64,000 bases of DNA from Gordionus sp. m RMFG-2023 (lineage: Eukaryota; Nematomorpha; Gordioida; Chordodea; Parachordodidae): NCBI RefSeq assembly GCF_954871325.1, contig NC_088777.1, positions 20,189,366 through 20,253,365 of the forward strand. The letters are read 5' to 3'. A program made the position numbers and the translations under genes. The notes under the pieces were generated by a model. That model worked only from the letters and a program-made list of their open reading frames with translations, ran no database searches and had not been told where the DNA came from. Shown in pieces: positions 11,376 to 23,275 of this stretch; the first letter of the stretch is position 1; the number at the start of each line of letters is the position of its first letter.

Positions 11376-12697
11376 AGGCAGGTATGATAAGATTTTATAT
11401 AAATTTTAAGTATATAACGTTTCCATTCTGATTGCCAGCTAACAAAGAACACCCTTAAATTCTACATAGTAAGTATGGATAAATATCAGAGACCTGCAGA
11501 GGTGCCATTTGCACGGTCTGACCCGGATTATTTTTAAGAAAAATTTAGGCCCGGCCCTGGTATATATAAAAAATACTAAAATACAGGGTTTCCCATTCAA
11601 AAAAGGAAAAGTCCCAATCAAAAAAAGAAAATTTTCAATTATAAAAGAAAAAGTCCCAATCAAAAAAGGACAAGTGTCAAACAAAAATGGAAAAGGCCCA
11701 AAGATTTTGGAAAAAGTTTGATCAAAAAAGGAAAAGTGCTAATCAGAAAAGGAAAATTCCCATTCAAAAAGGGAAATGATTATTTTTTAAATTTTTTTCT
11801 TGTCAATTTTTATTATTCCTTTTTATTTTATTTCTTTACTTTATTTTTCTTACTATATCTTTTCCCAATTTATTTTTCTTCTCATTTTTTATAATTCTTT
11901 TGTTTTTTTAAAAATAATTTCACTAAATTTTTGGCTGACAATTTTTTTATATTATAATTTTTTACATATCAAATTATTTAATTACAATTGTTAAATTAAA
12001 TTAATTGTTTGGTTATAATATACCTTTTTAAAATTAAATAAGTTTGAACTGTGACACCAAACGATATGTAAATTAATAAAATATGATCATTTTTAAGTTC
12101 TGATTTTTAAAATTTTAATATTTATGCAAGAAGCATTTAATATCTCAGCAAGTATATAATATTTTTGTAATTATTTTTAAACGGTATTCTTTGATTTATG
12201 AATAATTAAAAGTAAAATGAGGTAAATGTTATAATCTAAAGGATTTTAATCTTTTTTGTCATTCCTTCCATTTTTTGAGTAATTTTAAAAAGATTTTTTC
12301 TTGTTTTAAAAAATAAAATTATGAAGATATTGTAAAAACAAGTGGAAAACACATTAACAGTGAAACAAAAACTCTAATAATTGACGCGCTAAAAAGGATA
12401 GTATCAAAAATTTAGCATCATGTTTTAAAGTAAGCTATAAACCAGTGACAAATATTAAATACTCCTATCTCAAAAATTGAATAAAATATAGTTTACTCAA
12501 AGGATGTACACATGCTCCAAGAAATTAAATTAAGAACAGGAAGAATATATATTAAATTCTATAAATTTGGATTGCACTTTATCCTTAAAAAGGTTATGCA
12601 ATAATTAAAAAAAGATATGATGTGGAAATATCAAAAAATAGGTATCAAAGCTACTATCAGGATATAGGTATAGCATTAAAAAGTATCACTACGTTCA

Positions 12698-13324
12698 GTT
12701 AGGGAAAATACCGAATCAATTATCGAGATTCGCATAGAATACGCGAATTGGTTTGTAGATGTAGCCTATATGAAAGAAAAATTTGCATTTATCGATGAGT
12801 GCGGGTTTTCAATATCAATATCAATGCGGTTATATAGATATTCACAAATAAATAAAAAGGCTATTAAAAATGTTCAAGGGATAAAGACAATTAATTATAC
12901 ATCATTGCTGCTACAATTGCAAGAATGTTCAGATTCGAAGTTCTTGATATCCCCTGCAACGCTATATACTTTAGAAACTTTGTAAATGAAATATTAAATC
13001 ATTTTGAAGAAGGTAACATGATGAATATTATTTTTGTGATGGATTATGTTCAATTTCATCATAACCATACAATTAAGGAATAGATAGAAAGAAGAGGGCA
13101 TACAATCAAATATTTACCACCTTACAGTCCTTATCTTAATCCTATTGAAAATGTGTCTTTTCAATGGAAGGATTTTGTCAGAAATCAAAATCCCAATAAC
13201 GAGGAGGAGTTGTTTTATAGAGCACGAAGAGAGAGGAATATTTGAGGAGAATGCAAGAAATTATTTTAGAAATATGGTGACCTATATTCCAAAATGTAGA
13301 AGAAGGGAAATTATTAATGATTAA
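12698..13324 (+). pseudogene. Tc1/IS630-like DD34E transposase remnant
   Basis: Catalytic landmarks are visible in order: FAFIDECGF (first Asp) at about 12780-12806, IIFVMDYVQFHHN (second Asp) at about 13027-13065, and YLPPYSPYLNPIEN (Glu) at about 13110-13152. The second Asp and the Glu are 34 residues apart, as in Tc1-like enzymes. At least one stop lies between the second Asp and the Glu, and the N-terminal DNA-binding part upstream of 12700 is not readable. The enzyme is dead. It belongs to the element at 11584-18148. Confidence 0.75.
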
Positions 13325-13453
13325 TAAAAAAATTTGTTTCTTACTATATTACATATAAAACGTAATTGTAATTAAATAATTTGATATGTAAAAAATTCTA
13401 ATATAAAAAAATTGTCTGCCAATTTAATGAAAATTAAATATATTCCTAAAATG

Positions 13454-13747
13454 TGTTAAGGTTGGCAGGGAGAAGAACAAAATTAAAAAAGTGTTTTGAA
13501 ATTTTTATTTTATTTTATTTAAAAAATTATTTTACTACAAATGCAATATATTTTCATGCTTATATAGTTTTTAAAAATCAATTTATATAAAAAATTTATT
13601 TAATAATTTATTATATAATCAAACTATTATAAAATGAGTCCGTAAGGTAAATATAAAGAATAAAAAAAAACCAATCCGTAAGGTTAAAATTGAGTAAATA
13701 GATAGCGAAAAAAATATTTAAAAAAAATCAATCAGGACATCTTAACA
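13454..13747 (-). repeat. LTR (3' LTR of the gypsy fossil)
   Basis: Reads TGTTAAGGTTGGCAGGGAG at its left edge and ends ...aacatcttaaca-like on the plus strand. It pairs with 17252-17549. A purine-rich polypurine tract, AAAGGGTGGAA on the minus strand, lies immediately outside it at about 13748-13760. Confidence 0.8.
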
Positions 13748-13774
13748 TTCCACCCTTTAAGAAATAAACTCCGC

Positions 13775-13999
13775 TCAAGTTCTTCTTGGACATGAATCTT
13801 TTATGTTCAAAATATAATCTTGATATCGTGCGGGTAATGTTCTATTTCGACTAGGTCTCGTAACGTCGGCTGTACAATCTTTTTCTTGGTCAATATGTAT
13901 TCTTTTGAATGGCTTCGTAATGAGATTATCGGCCCAAATGTTACATGAGTTGCATTCTTTTATTTCGTTATCAATATCATTGTTAATTCCAGGCCACAT
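13775..13999 (-). pseudogene. Gypsy fossil: integrase zinc-binding trace
   Basis: The minus-strand frame holds MWPGINNDIDNEIKECNSC, matching the second half of the H2C2 zinc-binding motif of Ty3/gypsy integrases (Met-Trp-Pro-Gly followed by two Cys). It is part of the broken pol region of the fossil. Confidence 0.65.
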
Positions 14000-14429
14000 A
14001 TTCTAAGCTAAATGTTTGGTTTTGCCGGCACCCAGGGGTCCTTCGTGTAAATTTTATAGTATTAATTTTCTTAAAATTTTTGGTATGATGATTTTATTTT
14101 CTTTAATAGACAATTTCCCATAATACATAATTCCGTTACCATATTGTTATATGTTTTATTTTTTATCGTGTCACTGTATCTAATGTCATTTATTATTTCC
14201 ATTGATTCTCGGTCGTTAGAAGTTTCTTTTTCGATCATTTTAAAGTTAATTATAACGTCCCATAAATCATTATTTTCTTTTATATCCTCTACAATATGTA
14301 TTTCTTCTTCTGAAGGTGCTAAGGCAATCTGGACAAACAATCTGGTACCGTGTTGTATTTACCCCCTCTATGTCTTATTTCGAAGTCGTAAGCTCTCATA
14401 GCAATGTTCCACTCAACCTCATCGACATG

Positions 14430-15632
14430 GATGAGTTTTCTTTTAAACCTTTGGAAAAAATGAAGATCAAAGGCTTGTGATCGGTGATGATTGTAAATTT
14501 TGTTACAATTAGATATTCTTAAAATCTTTTCATTGCAAAAATAATTGCTAACGCCTCGCGTTCGATGTTAGTGTAATTCTTTCGGATTTTAGTAAGGATC
14601 TTGAGGCAAAAGCTATCGGCTTTTCTTTGCCGTCCCCTTCTATGTGAAATAAAATAGCTCATAAGCCGCGTTTAGACGCATCAGCGGCTATACCTATATG
14701 TAAATCAGGATTGAAAAAGTTTAATGTAGGAGGTTGATTAAAGTTTTTAATTTTTTTATAGCACTTGATGTTCGGTATTCCAAGACCATTTATCATTGTT
14801 GATTATTTTATATAGTGGATCTGCCAGATCCGCAAAATTGTTTAAAAATTTACGGTAATAGCTTCATGCCTAAGAAAGTAGATAATTCTTCTGAATTTTT
14901 TAGTTCCGGCATGTCTATAATTGCTTTTATTTTATCATCATTGGGATGTATACCATGCTTGTCTATGTCGTGTCCCAAAAAGCGTATTTTATCTTGCAGG
15001 AATAAACTTTTGTCGAAATTGGGAATTAATCCATATTTGATGATCTTTTCGAATACTTTTTTTATGTTCTCCAAGTGTATCTCATCGTTATCACCTGTAA
15101 TTAACAAGTCGTCTATGTAGAATATAACATCTTTTAAATCTCCAATAATATGTTACATAGTCTGTTGAAATATGTCTGAAGATGTTTTCAGTCCAAACGG
15201 AAGTCTTGTGAATCTGAAGTACCCTTTATGTGTGGATATAGTAAGCAAATCTCTAGAGTCCTTGTGAATAGGAATTTGCAGGGCTTGTTTGAAATCAATT
15301 TTACTAAATTTTTTGCCTCTAGTTAACTTGGCAATCAAATTCTAGGTGGGGTATTTGAAATTTTCAAGCGCTGGGTTAACTGTGTCTTTAAAATCGGCGC
15401 CGCACAGCCTAAGACTCCCATTGTTTTTAAAAACTGGTGTGAGTGAACTCGTCCACCTGACGTCTTTTACCGGCTCGATGATCTTGTTTTCCAGCCAGGT
15501 ATTTAATTCTTTAGTTATAATATCTATTCTAGAATTAGGTACCCTTCTCGGTGGTATAATTTTTGGCTTAGCATTTAACTTTAGTCGTATGACAGGTTTA
15601 TTATTTAATTTTGACTTGCAATTGGATATCAA
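14430..15632 (-). pseudogene. Gypsy fossil: reverse transcriptase / RNase H traces
   Basis: The minus strand shows typical Ty3/gypsy RT landmarks: RRVPNSRID near the start, SSLTPVFKNNGSLRLC, the KIDFKQALQIPIH block, and GYFRFTRLPFGLKTS, followed by LITGDNDEIH and FLGHDIDKHGI. RNase H-like traces follow towards 14430. The region is broken and is listed only as a fossil. Confidence 0.8.
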
Positions 15633-15649
15633 CTCCGGCCAAATAGTCT

Positions 15650-15898
15650 TTAATCCGTATCAATCATGCCTATGAATTTTTCAAGTATATTTTTAAAATG
15701 TTTTAACCATGATCTTCCTAGTAAAGGCATCTTGTAACTGTTTACGATTAATGCATCTAAAATTTGAGAATTCCCTTTGTATTCTACATTCATTTTTATG
15801 CCTATTTTCTCAATCATATACTTTGGTAGAATTGTAAATCTCGTGCCCGTATCTACTTGTAGTGAAGTTAAGACGTTATTAATTTTAATGTTCACCAT
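15650..15898 (-). pseudogene. Gypsy fossil: retropepsin trace
   Basis: The minus-strand frame contains LQVDTGTRFTILP, the aspartic protease active-site motif (Asp-Thr-Gly) of gypsy pol, then LLGRSWLKHF, the usual C-terminal protease block. Confidence 0.75.
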
Positions 15899-16068
15899 AT
15901 ATGCAATATCTTTAATATTTTAAACTTCGTTTTCTACGTTATTTATATCAATATTAAATAAATTATAATCTTTCTTATCGTTTGATATGATTTTGTCGTC
16001 TTCGATCTCTTCTATATTAACTGTATTGATTTTATTCAAATAAGGCACTTGATGTCTAGGATTATTAG

Positions 16069-16968
16069 TCATGTAATTTTTATTGTCACGATCGTAAAAT
16101 TGTTGATGCACGTTGGATCTATTATAACCTTCAAAATTTTGAAACGGTTGTCTGTTATTGTCAAATCTGTTGTGGTTTTTGAAATCATTAAAAGGCTTGA
16201 ATTATTATTATATCCATAATTGTTATTATTAAATCTATTATTATTGTTATTTCTTGTGTCGTGATTATTGAAAGGAATATAAGGAGTTTCCCATCTATTT
16301 TGATCATGAAATCTGTTATAGTTTCGTCTTGGAAAATGATAGTTATTTTGGTTGTTAAATCTTTGGTTGGTATAATATGATCGAGTCTGCCATGGTTGTC
16401 TAAACTGATGTTTGTAATTATTATCATAATGTCTGTTGCTCTCAGTATATGACATCATCTGGATATTGTCATATTTAGTATTAGTTGGTTTTTGTTCGTA
16501 AACTTTCTTATCTTGTCTTACTCCCTCCAAATGTTTTAGATCAGAGTGTGTGTTGTCTTTGATAACAATCTTATGTATAGATGTTTCAATGTCAGTTTCG
16601 TCACACTCTTTGCCTATCTTTATAATGTCATCTAAAATGTGTAAATCTTTAATTCTGTATTTAATTTCCTTAGATGAGTTTGATACCTTTATTTTTTCTA
16701 AAACCCTGTGGTATCCGATAAAGTTGCAGTCCATATTCAGCTGACAAATACGGGTAACCCAATCTAAAAAACTTTCGCTATCTTTTTGAACCGCTGCATT
16801 GAATTCACTAATTTTTTTGTTTCGAATCTTGGCAGGCTGTAATAATCTAAGTTTGTTGATAAGTGTCGACGATTTCCTGAGATCGAATTCAGTGCATATT
16901 GATTGTAGTTTAGAAAATATGTCATCTGGTAAATTATGTAGTAAGGTTGTGGCGTTATCGTCATCCAT
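16069..16968 (-). pseudogene. Gypsy fossil: gag-like region with Asn-rich tail
   Basis: A 299-codon minus-strand frame begins with a helical capsid-like part (for example LRLLQPAKIRNKKISEFN) and ends in a tail dominated by Asn, Tyr and Arg. No zinc knuckle was seen. Position directly after the primer site and before the protease supports gag. It belongs to the fossil at 13454-17549. Confidence 0.6.
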
Positions 16969-17239
16969 GCTGTTATTATTTTTAAAAATAAGTTCAATTT
17001 TAGTTAAATATGTATCAATGTTTCCTATATATTTAGGAAATTCGCATTAATATAATATAGTATCATTAGAAACAGTGGGTTTTTTTTATCGTCCACCATA
17101 TTTATTAATTGTAAAAAAAAAATTCTTCTTGTTTTTTTTAATAATATTATTTTATTTTTAGAAATGTGAAATAATTAATATGAAATTCATCTTTATATTT
17201 TAATAAAATTTTTATTTACAAAGAAATTTATAAAGATGG

Positions 17240-17251
17240 CCGCTGCCACCA
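17240..17251 (-). promoter_or_regulatory. Primer binding site, tRNA-Leu type
   Basis: On the minus strand, TGGTGGCAGCGG directly abuts the 5' LTR. It is complementary to the 3' end CCGCTGCCA-CCA of eukaryotic tRNA-Leu(AAG). The same 12-mer occupies the same position in the second gypsy fossil (20775-20786). Confidence 0.7.
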
Positions 17252-17549
17252 TGTTAAGGTTGGCAGGGAGAACAAAATTAAGAAAGTGTTTTAAAATTTT
17301 TATTTTATTTTATTTATTTAAAAAATTTTTTAACTACAAATGCAATATATTTTCATGCTTTGTTTTTAAAAATCAATTTATATTATATAAAAAATCTATA
17401 ATTTATATAATCAAACTATTGAGTTAATATTATAAAATGAGTACGCAAGGTTAATATAAAGAATAAAAAAAATCAATCTGTAAGGTTAATATTGAGTTAA
17501 TAGATAACGAAAAAAATATTTAAAAAAAATCAATCAGGATATCTCAACA
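17252..17549 (-). repeat. LTR (5' LTR of the gypsy fossil)
   Basis: This direct repeat of 13454-13747 shares ttaaggttggcagggag at one edge and aaaaaatcaatcaggatatc near the other. The primer site follows without a gap on its inner side. Confidence 0.8.
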
Positions 17550-18340
17550 ATAAAAATTATCAAAAATGAGAAGATAAAAAAATTTAGAAAAGATCACAAA
17601 AATACAGATTAAAAATGACTTAAAGAGATTGAAAAGGTTAGATGCCTGTAAAAGATTACATTACAATATAAGGAGAGATAATCATAAAAAGTGAAAATAT
17701 TGTTATATATGATGAAAAAAAAGTAAAGAATTGTTTAAAAAATGGAGTAGAGAGGTGTAGAAAAATAACGGAAAATTTATATTATTTTTAAAAAAACAAA
17801 AGAATTATAAAAAATGAGAAGAAAAATAAAATGAAAAAAGATATAGTAAGAAAAATAAAGTAAAGAAATCGCTAAAAGTTAGAAAAAAAATAAAAAGGAA
17901 TAATAAAAATAAAAATTAAGAAAATTTGACAAGAAAAAAATTTAAAAATAATGATTTTCCTTTTTTGATTGAACCTTTTTCTTTTTTGTTTGACACTTTT
18001 CCTTTTTTGATCGGACTTTATCCTAAGTCGTTGGGCCTTTTCCTTTTATGATTGGATCTTTTCCTTTTTTGATCCGATTTTTTCCTTTTATGATTGAAAC
18101 TTTTCCTTTTTTGATTGGGACTTTTTCTTTTTTGAATGGGAAACCCTGTAAGACCTGGCCCGTATACCCGGGCCGGGTTTATGACCGAACCTGCAGGTCT
18201 CTGATAAATATGGAGTTGCATGCATGAAAAAGGCATAGTATGTAATTTTTTATATAATAATATAGCAAATACTATTAAGTATTAAAATATCCCAAGCAAA
18301 TACTGATCCAATCAATTTATTTATTATGACATGAAGCAAA

Positions 18341-18656
18341 TTATTACACTTTCCATTAAGTTGGATATCTTTTTCTTATCGCTATGTCTAGCCTGGTTAA
18401 TTATCATAATATTAATTTGTTATTTCCCAAAATCTTCTATAAATCTCAACCCCATTGAAAACATTAGGAATTCACTCAGAGAACTTAGAAATCAGTAATT
18501 ATTACACTTTCCATTAAGTTGGATATCTTTTTCTTATCGCTATGTCTAGCCTGGTTAATTATCATAATATTAATTTGTTATTTCCCAAAATCTTCTATAA
18601 ATCTCAACCCCATTGAAAACATTAGGAATTCACTCAGAGAACTTAGAAATCAGTAG
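18341..18656. repeat. Two tandem copies of a 158-bp unit
   Basis: The sequence starting attacactttccattaagttgg at 18343 recurs at 18501 and the two copies appear identical by eye. The unit holds the end of a Tc1-like element and part of its transposase frame. Apparent identity implies a recent local duplication or a collapsed or duplicated assembly. Confidence 0.85.
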
Positions 18657-18778
18657 CCTAGAATGAAGGATTATTTAATTAAATTAAAGTTTATATGGAA
18701 GTCGACATCCCAGATTATCCAGAATCTTATTACTTCAAATTAAGAATAACCGAGTTATAAAGGCATAGGAAAGTGTAA
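18343..18778 (+). pseudogene. Tc1-like transposase C-terminal fragment
   Basis: INLNPIENIRNSLRELRNQ-like coding, the LNPIEN motif around the catalytic Glu of Tc1 transposases, is present twice because of the tandem duplication and is followed by a typical C-terminal helix region up to about 18760. Inverted ends ttacactttcc (18344) and ggaaagtgtaa (18767-18777) suggest a truncated Tc1-like element. Confidence 0.6.
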
Positions 18779-18779
18779 T

Positions 18780-19125
18780 ACACAATTTTAAAAAGGAGCT
18801 GAGTGTGGGTAATGATATATTAGAATAATTTGCTTAGTTACAAATTTTAAATGTGGTAAATTAATTTTATTATTAAAATTTAAGGTTTATTTATGAAAAA
18901 TAATAAACAATTATGTTAAAAAATGTGAATCGACCTTAAATTTAAAAATAAACAATTTCCTAGATGAAAACATGATTTTTATATTAAAAATTTAAACAAT
19001 CTACTGCATTTTTTTAATATATACATCAAATTTGATATATAATTATTTTATTGTTAAAACTTAAAGTTATAAAAAATATAATATTGGTGAAAAAATGTGT
19101 TTTGAACGTTAAATTTTAAAATAAG
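18780..19125. other. AT-rich spacer
   Basis: No feature recognised. The sequence is AT-rich, with a short gaaaaataataaacaattatg repeat-like texture. Confidence 0.5.
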
Positions 19126-20774
19126 GTATTTATCAGAGTTGTTAAACCCTATTTTTAAAAGTAGCGCGCTATTAGCTACTATTTTTAAAAAGTAGCTAAA
19201 GTGGGGTAGGCAGGGAGTTGTTAAAATCATAACAAGCATTAAATATAATTTATTTTTATTTTACATTAGATCAAATAATTTAATAATCCTTTTACATTTT
19301 AAAAATAGTATATAAACATACAAAATATTACAAGGTTTCTATATACGCAATATGGATATTCAAAATTAGTAATGCGAATGTAAGTATTTAATGACCAAAT
19401 ATATAATTAACTAATATTTTAATTTATTGATATTTCTAGTATATAACATTCCACCCTTTTTTTTAAGTTGTTCCCCTCTGTATTTGAAGTGAGCGGTTAT
19501 CGTTAAATTTTGTCTAATTCGTTGTTTAACGTTTTTGCCATTGTCGTTGTTGCTAATTCATATCTTTATCATTGATTTGTTTGAATCGCTAGCTTGTTAT
19601 CCTAATCGTCAAATCAATAGCTTGATTATCATCATCTCGTTAGCTTGATCATCAGTTCATTAGCTTGTTGATCTCGTTATTCATTATCATTGTGTAATTA
19701 TTATTATTTGTAAATTATTATCAGCATCAATTTATCTCGAATAAAAGAATTTTGAAATAATTGAAATGATAATTGAATAAATAATTTATCAGAATAATGT
19801 ATAGAATATAATAATCGTATATTGGAATATTGAATCATGGAATTTAAGTTTGAATTTCACACCCTTGTTTTTTATTTAATAAGTGTCTTAATATTATAAT
19901 TCTTCTTCAGATCATTTTTACTTTTTGTAAAACATAATTCGTTTAACCTCAAATTTTTAGAAAATAATCTCCTTATCGCATCTTTAAAAAATTTTCTGAA
20001 ATTTACATGTTATAAATATTGTCTTATATTCTCTTTATAATACATTAATTCTTTACAATTTTTTATTATCTTTAATATTAATTGAATTTATTTTATTATC
20101 ACATATTTTTCAATTACTAGTATTTCTTTGTACTATCATATATTTAATATATTTTAATTTATAAGAGTCTTATTTTATCTTCGTATATGAATTATATTGA
20201 AAATATTACAAAATTTTTAGCTATTATTTTCAAATTTTTAATTAGTTTAATACAATATATGTCCATAATATTTGTATTTTAATTTCACGAAAAATTTTCT
20301 TATTTAGAAAATTAACGTCTTTTCAGTTTTGATAAGAATCAGTTACGCACAAATCAGGTATTTTCTCTAAATTAACTCGATTATAGATTTATTTTGAACG
20401 TTTGGTAATAAATTATGTAGTAATCCATTTTTGTTGAAGTTATTGTTATTTTGAAATTTATTATTATAATGATAATTTTTTCTATTGTTGTATGTCTCTT
20501 TATAATATTTATTTTCTGATTTATATTTTTATAAGAATTTTTATTACTATATTTATTATGATGATAATCTTTTTATTATAATTATATTGATTTTTGTTAT
20601 AATAATTATATGGATTCTTAATATGATAATAATTATTATTATAACCATTTTTATAAGATATAGATTGAAATTTATTATTAGGATAATTAGATCTAGATGT
20701 ATGAATCTAAAATTTTTCTTTTTTATAGAAGAATTAAAAGGTTAAAAGCTATTAATTTATATCCATTACACTTT

Positions 20775-20786
20775 CCGCTGCCACCA
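20775..20786 (-). promoter_or_regulatory. Primer binding site of the second gypsy fossil
   Basis: TGGTGGCAGCGG on the minus strand lies against the LTR edge at 20787, exactly as in the fossil at 13454-17549. It matches the 3' end of tRNA-Leu(AAG). Confidence 0.65.
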
Positions 20787-20995
20787 TAAAGGATGATGGG
20801 GTAAGCAAGGAGTTGTTAAAATTATAACAAGTATTACATACAATTTATTTTAATTTTACATTAGATCAAATAATTTCATAATCCTTTTTACACTTTATAC
20901 ATACAAAATAAATTAGAATAATAATATTACAAGGTTTATATACGCAAATATCGATATTCAAAATTAGTTAATGACCAAATATATAATTACTAATA

Positions 20996-22338
20996 CAGTG
21001 GCGTATCCAGGATTTTCCTATAGGGGGGGGGGGAATTTTTTGGGGCTTTTGCCCCCAAACCCTCTTTGGCTGGCCTTCGGCCAGCTTTCCCCCACTTTCA
21101 GCCGTGAGCTATTCTTTTAAATTATTCATAATTCAATAATAATTATATTAATATTTTTAGCTTTTATTTACTAATTCGCGCTTATGAATATTTAAAGAAG
21201 AAATAAAGGTTATAACCCAATTTTTATTTTAAGTTAGGTATTATAAATAAATTTTTAAATATAAAATTGAAATAAAGTTTAGTGTCAATTTTTTTTATAA
21301 AATTGGCCTAAAAACTAGTTTCAACTTAAATTCTCATATAATATAAATAGAATAAAAAATTTTTTTATTGAAAATATTAATTGTAGTGTGTATAAAATAT
21401 TGACTAGAAAATTTTTTAAAGAACAAAATTTTATAACTTATTATCAAATACAATATTATCCAAAAAATTTATTAAATACTAGAATTATAATGCGATTTTT
21501 AATTTTCTTGGGCCAATTCATCAGGAATTTCATTTGTCGGTGGAATCAAATCTCTGAGGATATTTAACAGAGCTATCAACCTTCTCAATTTGAAAAAGGT
21601 CCTTACATTCGTATATGTTGTAATAGACAAATATGCAAGAATATTAAATACCTTCAAAATATTTGGAAATAAAGCCAAGGTTTCCTTATACCGATTGAGC
21701 GCATCAATAGCATGCTCAGGTAAAATAATAAACGTAGTAAATATTTATACCACAATTCGAATTCACTGATTAAATTGATTTCAGTATCAATATCATAGGA
21801 ATAAAATTTTGCTAAATATTTAATTTTACCAATAATGGCATCAGAAAACGAAGAAGGGTCTTTAGGTAATAAAATTTAAAGATTACCAAAGACTTGTTTT
21901 TTATCTAAAAACCGTACTTTAATTTGCGATAAATAAGAATCTAAGAATGGGATGAAATTGGTTATTTTATAATATTCTATAAGATTTCGTTTTTGATTCA
22001 ACGTCTATATAAATATTATGAAATATTCATTTACATTCATTCTTCCTGTTCACATTTTCCTCCAAATCAATAACTTGGTTTTTGTAATTATCTACATAGT
22101 AGTGAGCTATAGGAAAATAATTTATTAATGCAACTAGCAGTAAGGATAAACTCTGCTTAATATTAAAAAATTTTGACTGGGCAGGGGGGGATGGGGGGGG
22201 GTAAAATTTTTATTAGCTTAAAATGATATTTAGGAAAACAGTCAAATTTGCGGATTTCATATAAATTAAATTATATAATTTCTCTTCATATATTTTATTT
22301 CCATTAAATAACTTTATAAAAAATTGGTTACGCGCCTG
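20996..22338. mobile_element. hAT element nested in the gypsy LTR
   Basis: The left end CAGTGGCGTATCCAGG and the right end, on the reverse strand, CAGGCGCGTAACC are flanked by a perfect 8-bp duplication, tactaata, at 20988-20995 and 22339-22346. A run of about 11 G follows the left end and G-runs of 7-8 precede the right end (about 22183-22200). No transposase frame is readable. Confidence 0.85.
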
Positions 22339-22619
22339 TACTAATATTTTAATTTAATAATATTTCTAGTATATATCAGTAGTTTTGGCTACTTTGTAAA
22401 AAAAAATTTGAAAAAAATTAGTTTTATTTTTTACTTATAATGTAATTGTATAGTATATAATACATAAAATTTATGGATGTAAAAAATCTATAATTTATGT
22501 AATAAAAATAACTATTTATGGTAATATTCATTTTTTACTTATTTTGTTGCATTTTAGTAATAAAATCATTTGGTTATTGCTTAAGTCGAGGGTATATTAT
22601 TTTTTTTTTATTTTTTTTT

Positions 22620-22772
22620 ATGTTATTTTTTTTATGTTATTTTTTTTATGTTATTTTTTTTATGTTATTTTTTTTATGTTATTTTTTTTATGTTATTTTT
22701 TTTATGTTATTTTTTTTATGTTATTTTTTTTATGTTATTTTTTTTATGTTATTTTTTTTATGTTTTTTTTAA
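22620..22772. repeat. 14-bp tandem array in the Merlin inverted repeat
   Basis: The unit atgttatttttttt repeats about eleven times in near-perfect register. The matching arm at 24725-24815 has a shorter, more degenerate copy. The long Phe/Leu/Met frames at 22518-22789 are translations of this array and are not genes. Confidence 0.95.
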
Positions 22773-23275
22773 ATGTTATTTTAATTTAAATTAATATAGT
22801 ATTATTTGGTGATAATTTTTTTTGTGATAAATTTTTAAAATATTGTTGCATATTTTTATTATTTAGTGATAATTTTTTTTTGTGATAAATTTTTAAAATA
22901 ATGTAGCATATTTTTATTATTTGGTGATAAATTTTTAAATTAATATGTATTTTTTCTTTTAAGATATTTTAAAATATTTTTTTCTTTTTTAAAAATATTT
23001 CTTACTTCCTAGGGAGGGGAGGAGGGTAAAAGAATTGTGATGAGTCAATTTTATTCATTAAATTGAAATATAGTCTGATAATCTAAGCAATTTTAGGAAA
23101 ATTAGCATAAAATCTTAAATTTTGTATTTATTAGGGGTAAAATAGACCCCATCTTTAAATTCTAAGTGATTTTTTTAACCTTTGTTGGGAAGGGTTAATT
23201 CGAAATAAATTGAAATATATTATTGAAATTTATACAAAATAAAAATATCGAAATATAGTAATAAACGAGTCAATT

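Larger units (their letters stand above)
13454..17549 (-). mobile_element. Ty3/gypsy LTR retrotransposon fossil
   Basis: Two direct LTRs (13454-13747 and 17252-17549, about 295 bp, TG...CA) enclose a minus-strand interior with, in order, a primer site, gag, protease, reverse transcriptase/RNase H and integrase zinc-finger traces. The LTRs differ at many substitutions and small indels, so the insertion is not recent. The element is broken in many places. It inserted into the Tc1-type element. No clear flanking duplication was found. Confidence 0.85.
11584..18148 (+). mobile_element. Tc1/IS630-type element with tandem-repeat TIRs
   Basis: The ends are exact inverted copies, CAGGGTTTCCCATTCAAAAA, bounded on each side by the dinucleotide TA (11582-11583 and 18149-18150), the Tc1/mariner target duplication. 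Each terminal repeat is several hundred bases long. Its outer part is a degenerate array of AAAAAAGGAAAAGTCCCAATC-like units (11590-11780, inverted at 17950-18140). The interior carries a broken DD34E transposase and is interrupted by a Ty3/gypsy fossil at 13454-17549. Confidence 0.85.
11487..18203. mobile_element. GGCC-rich MITE split by a Tc1-type element
   Basis: The left end CAGAGACCTGCAGAGG and the right end, on the reverse strand, CAGAGACCTGCAGGTT are flanked by a perfect 8-bp duplication, ataaatat, at 11479-11486 and 18204-18211. Only about 150 bp (11487-11583 and 18149-18203) belong to the MITE itself. The rest is the Tc1-type element that landed in it. Confidence 0.85.
19197..22378 (-). 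mobile_element. Second Ty3/gypsy-type LTR fossil
   Basis: LTR-like direct repeats lie at 19197-19448 and 20787-22378, the latter split by a hAT. A primer site identical to that of the first gypsy fossil abuts the inner edge of the right LTR, and a purine tract (AAAAAAAAGGGTGGAA on the minus strand) abuts the left one. The interior is short and includes an Asn/Tyr-codon-rich stretch (20400-20730) resembling the gag tail of the first fossil. The element is heavily broken and old. Confidence 0.7.

Noticed and set aside
11439-11721. Overlapping frames on both strands at the left end of the Tc1-type element
   Set aside because: They are translations of the terminal tandem units and of the GGCC MITE end.
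14144-17050. Plus-strand frames over the gypsy fossil
   Set aside because: They are shadows of the minus-strand gag and pol regions.
22518-22789. Two long overlapping Phe/Leu/Met-rich frames
   Set aside because: They are translations of the 14-bp tandem array in the Merlin inverted repeat and have no gene context.
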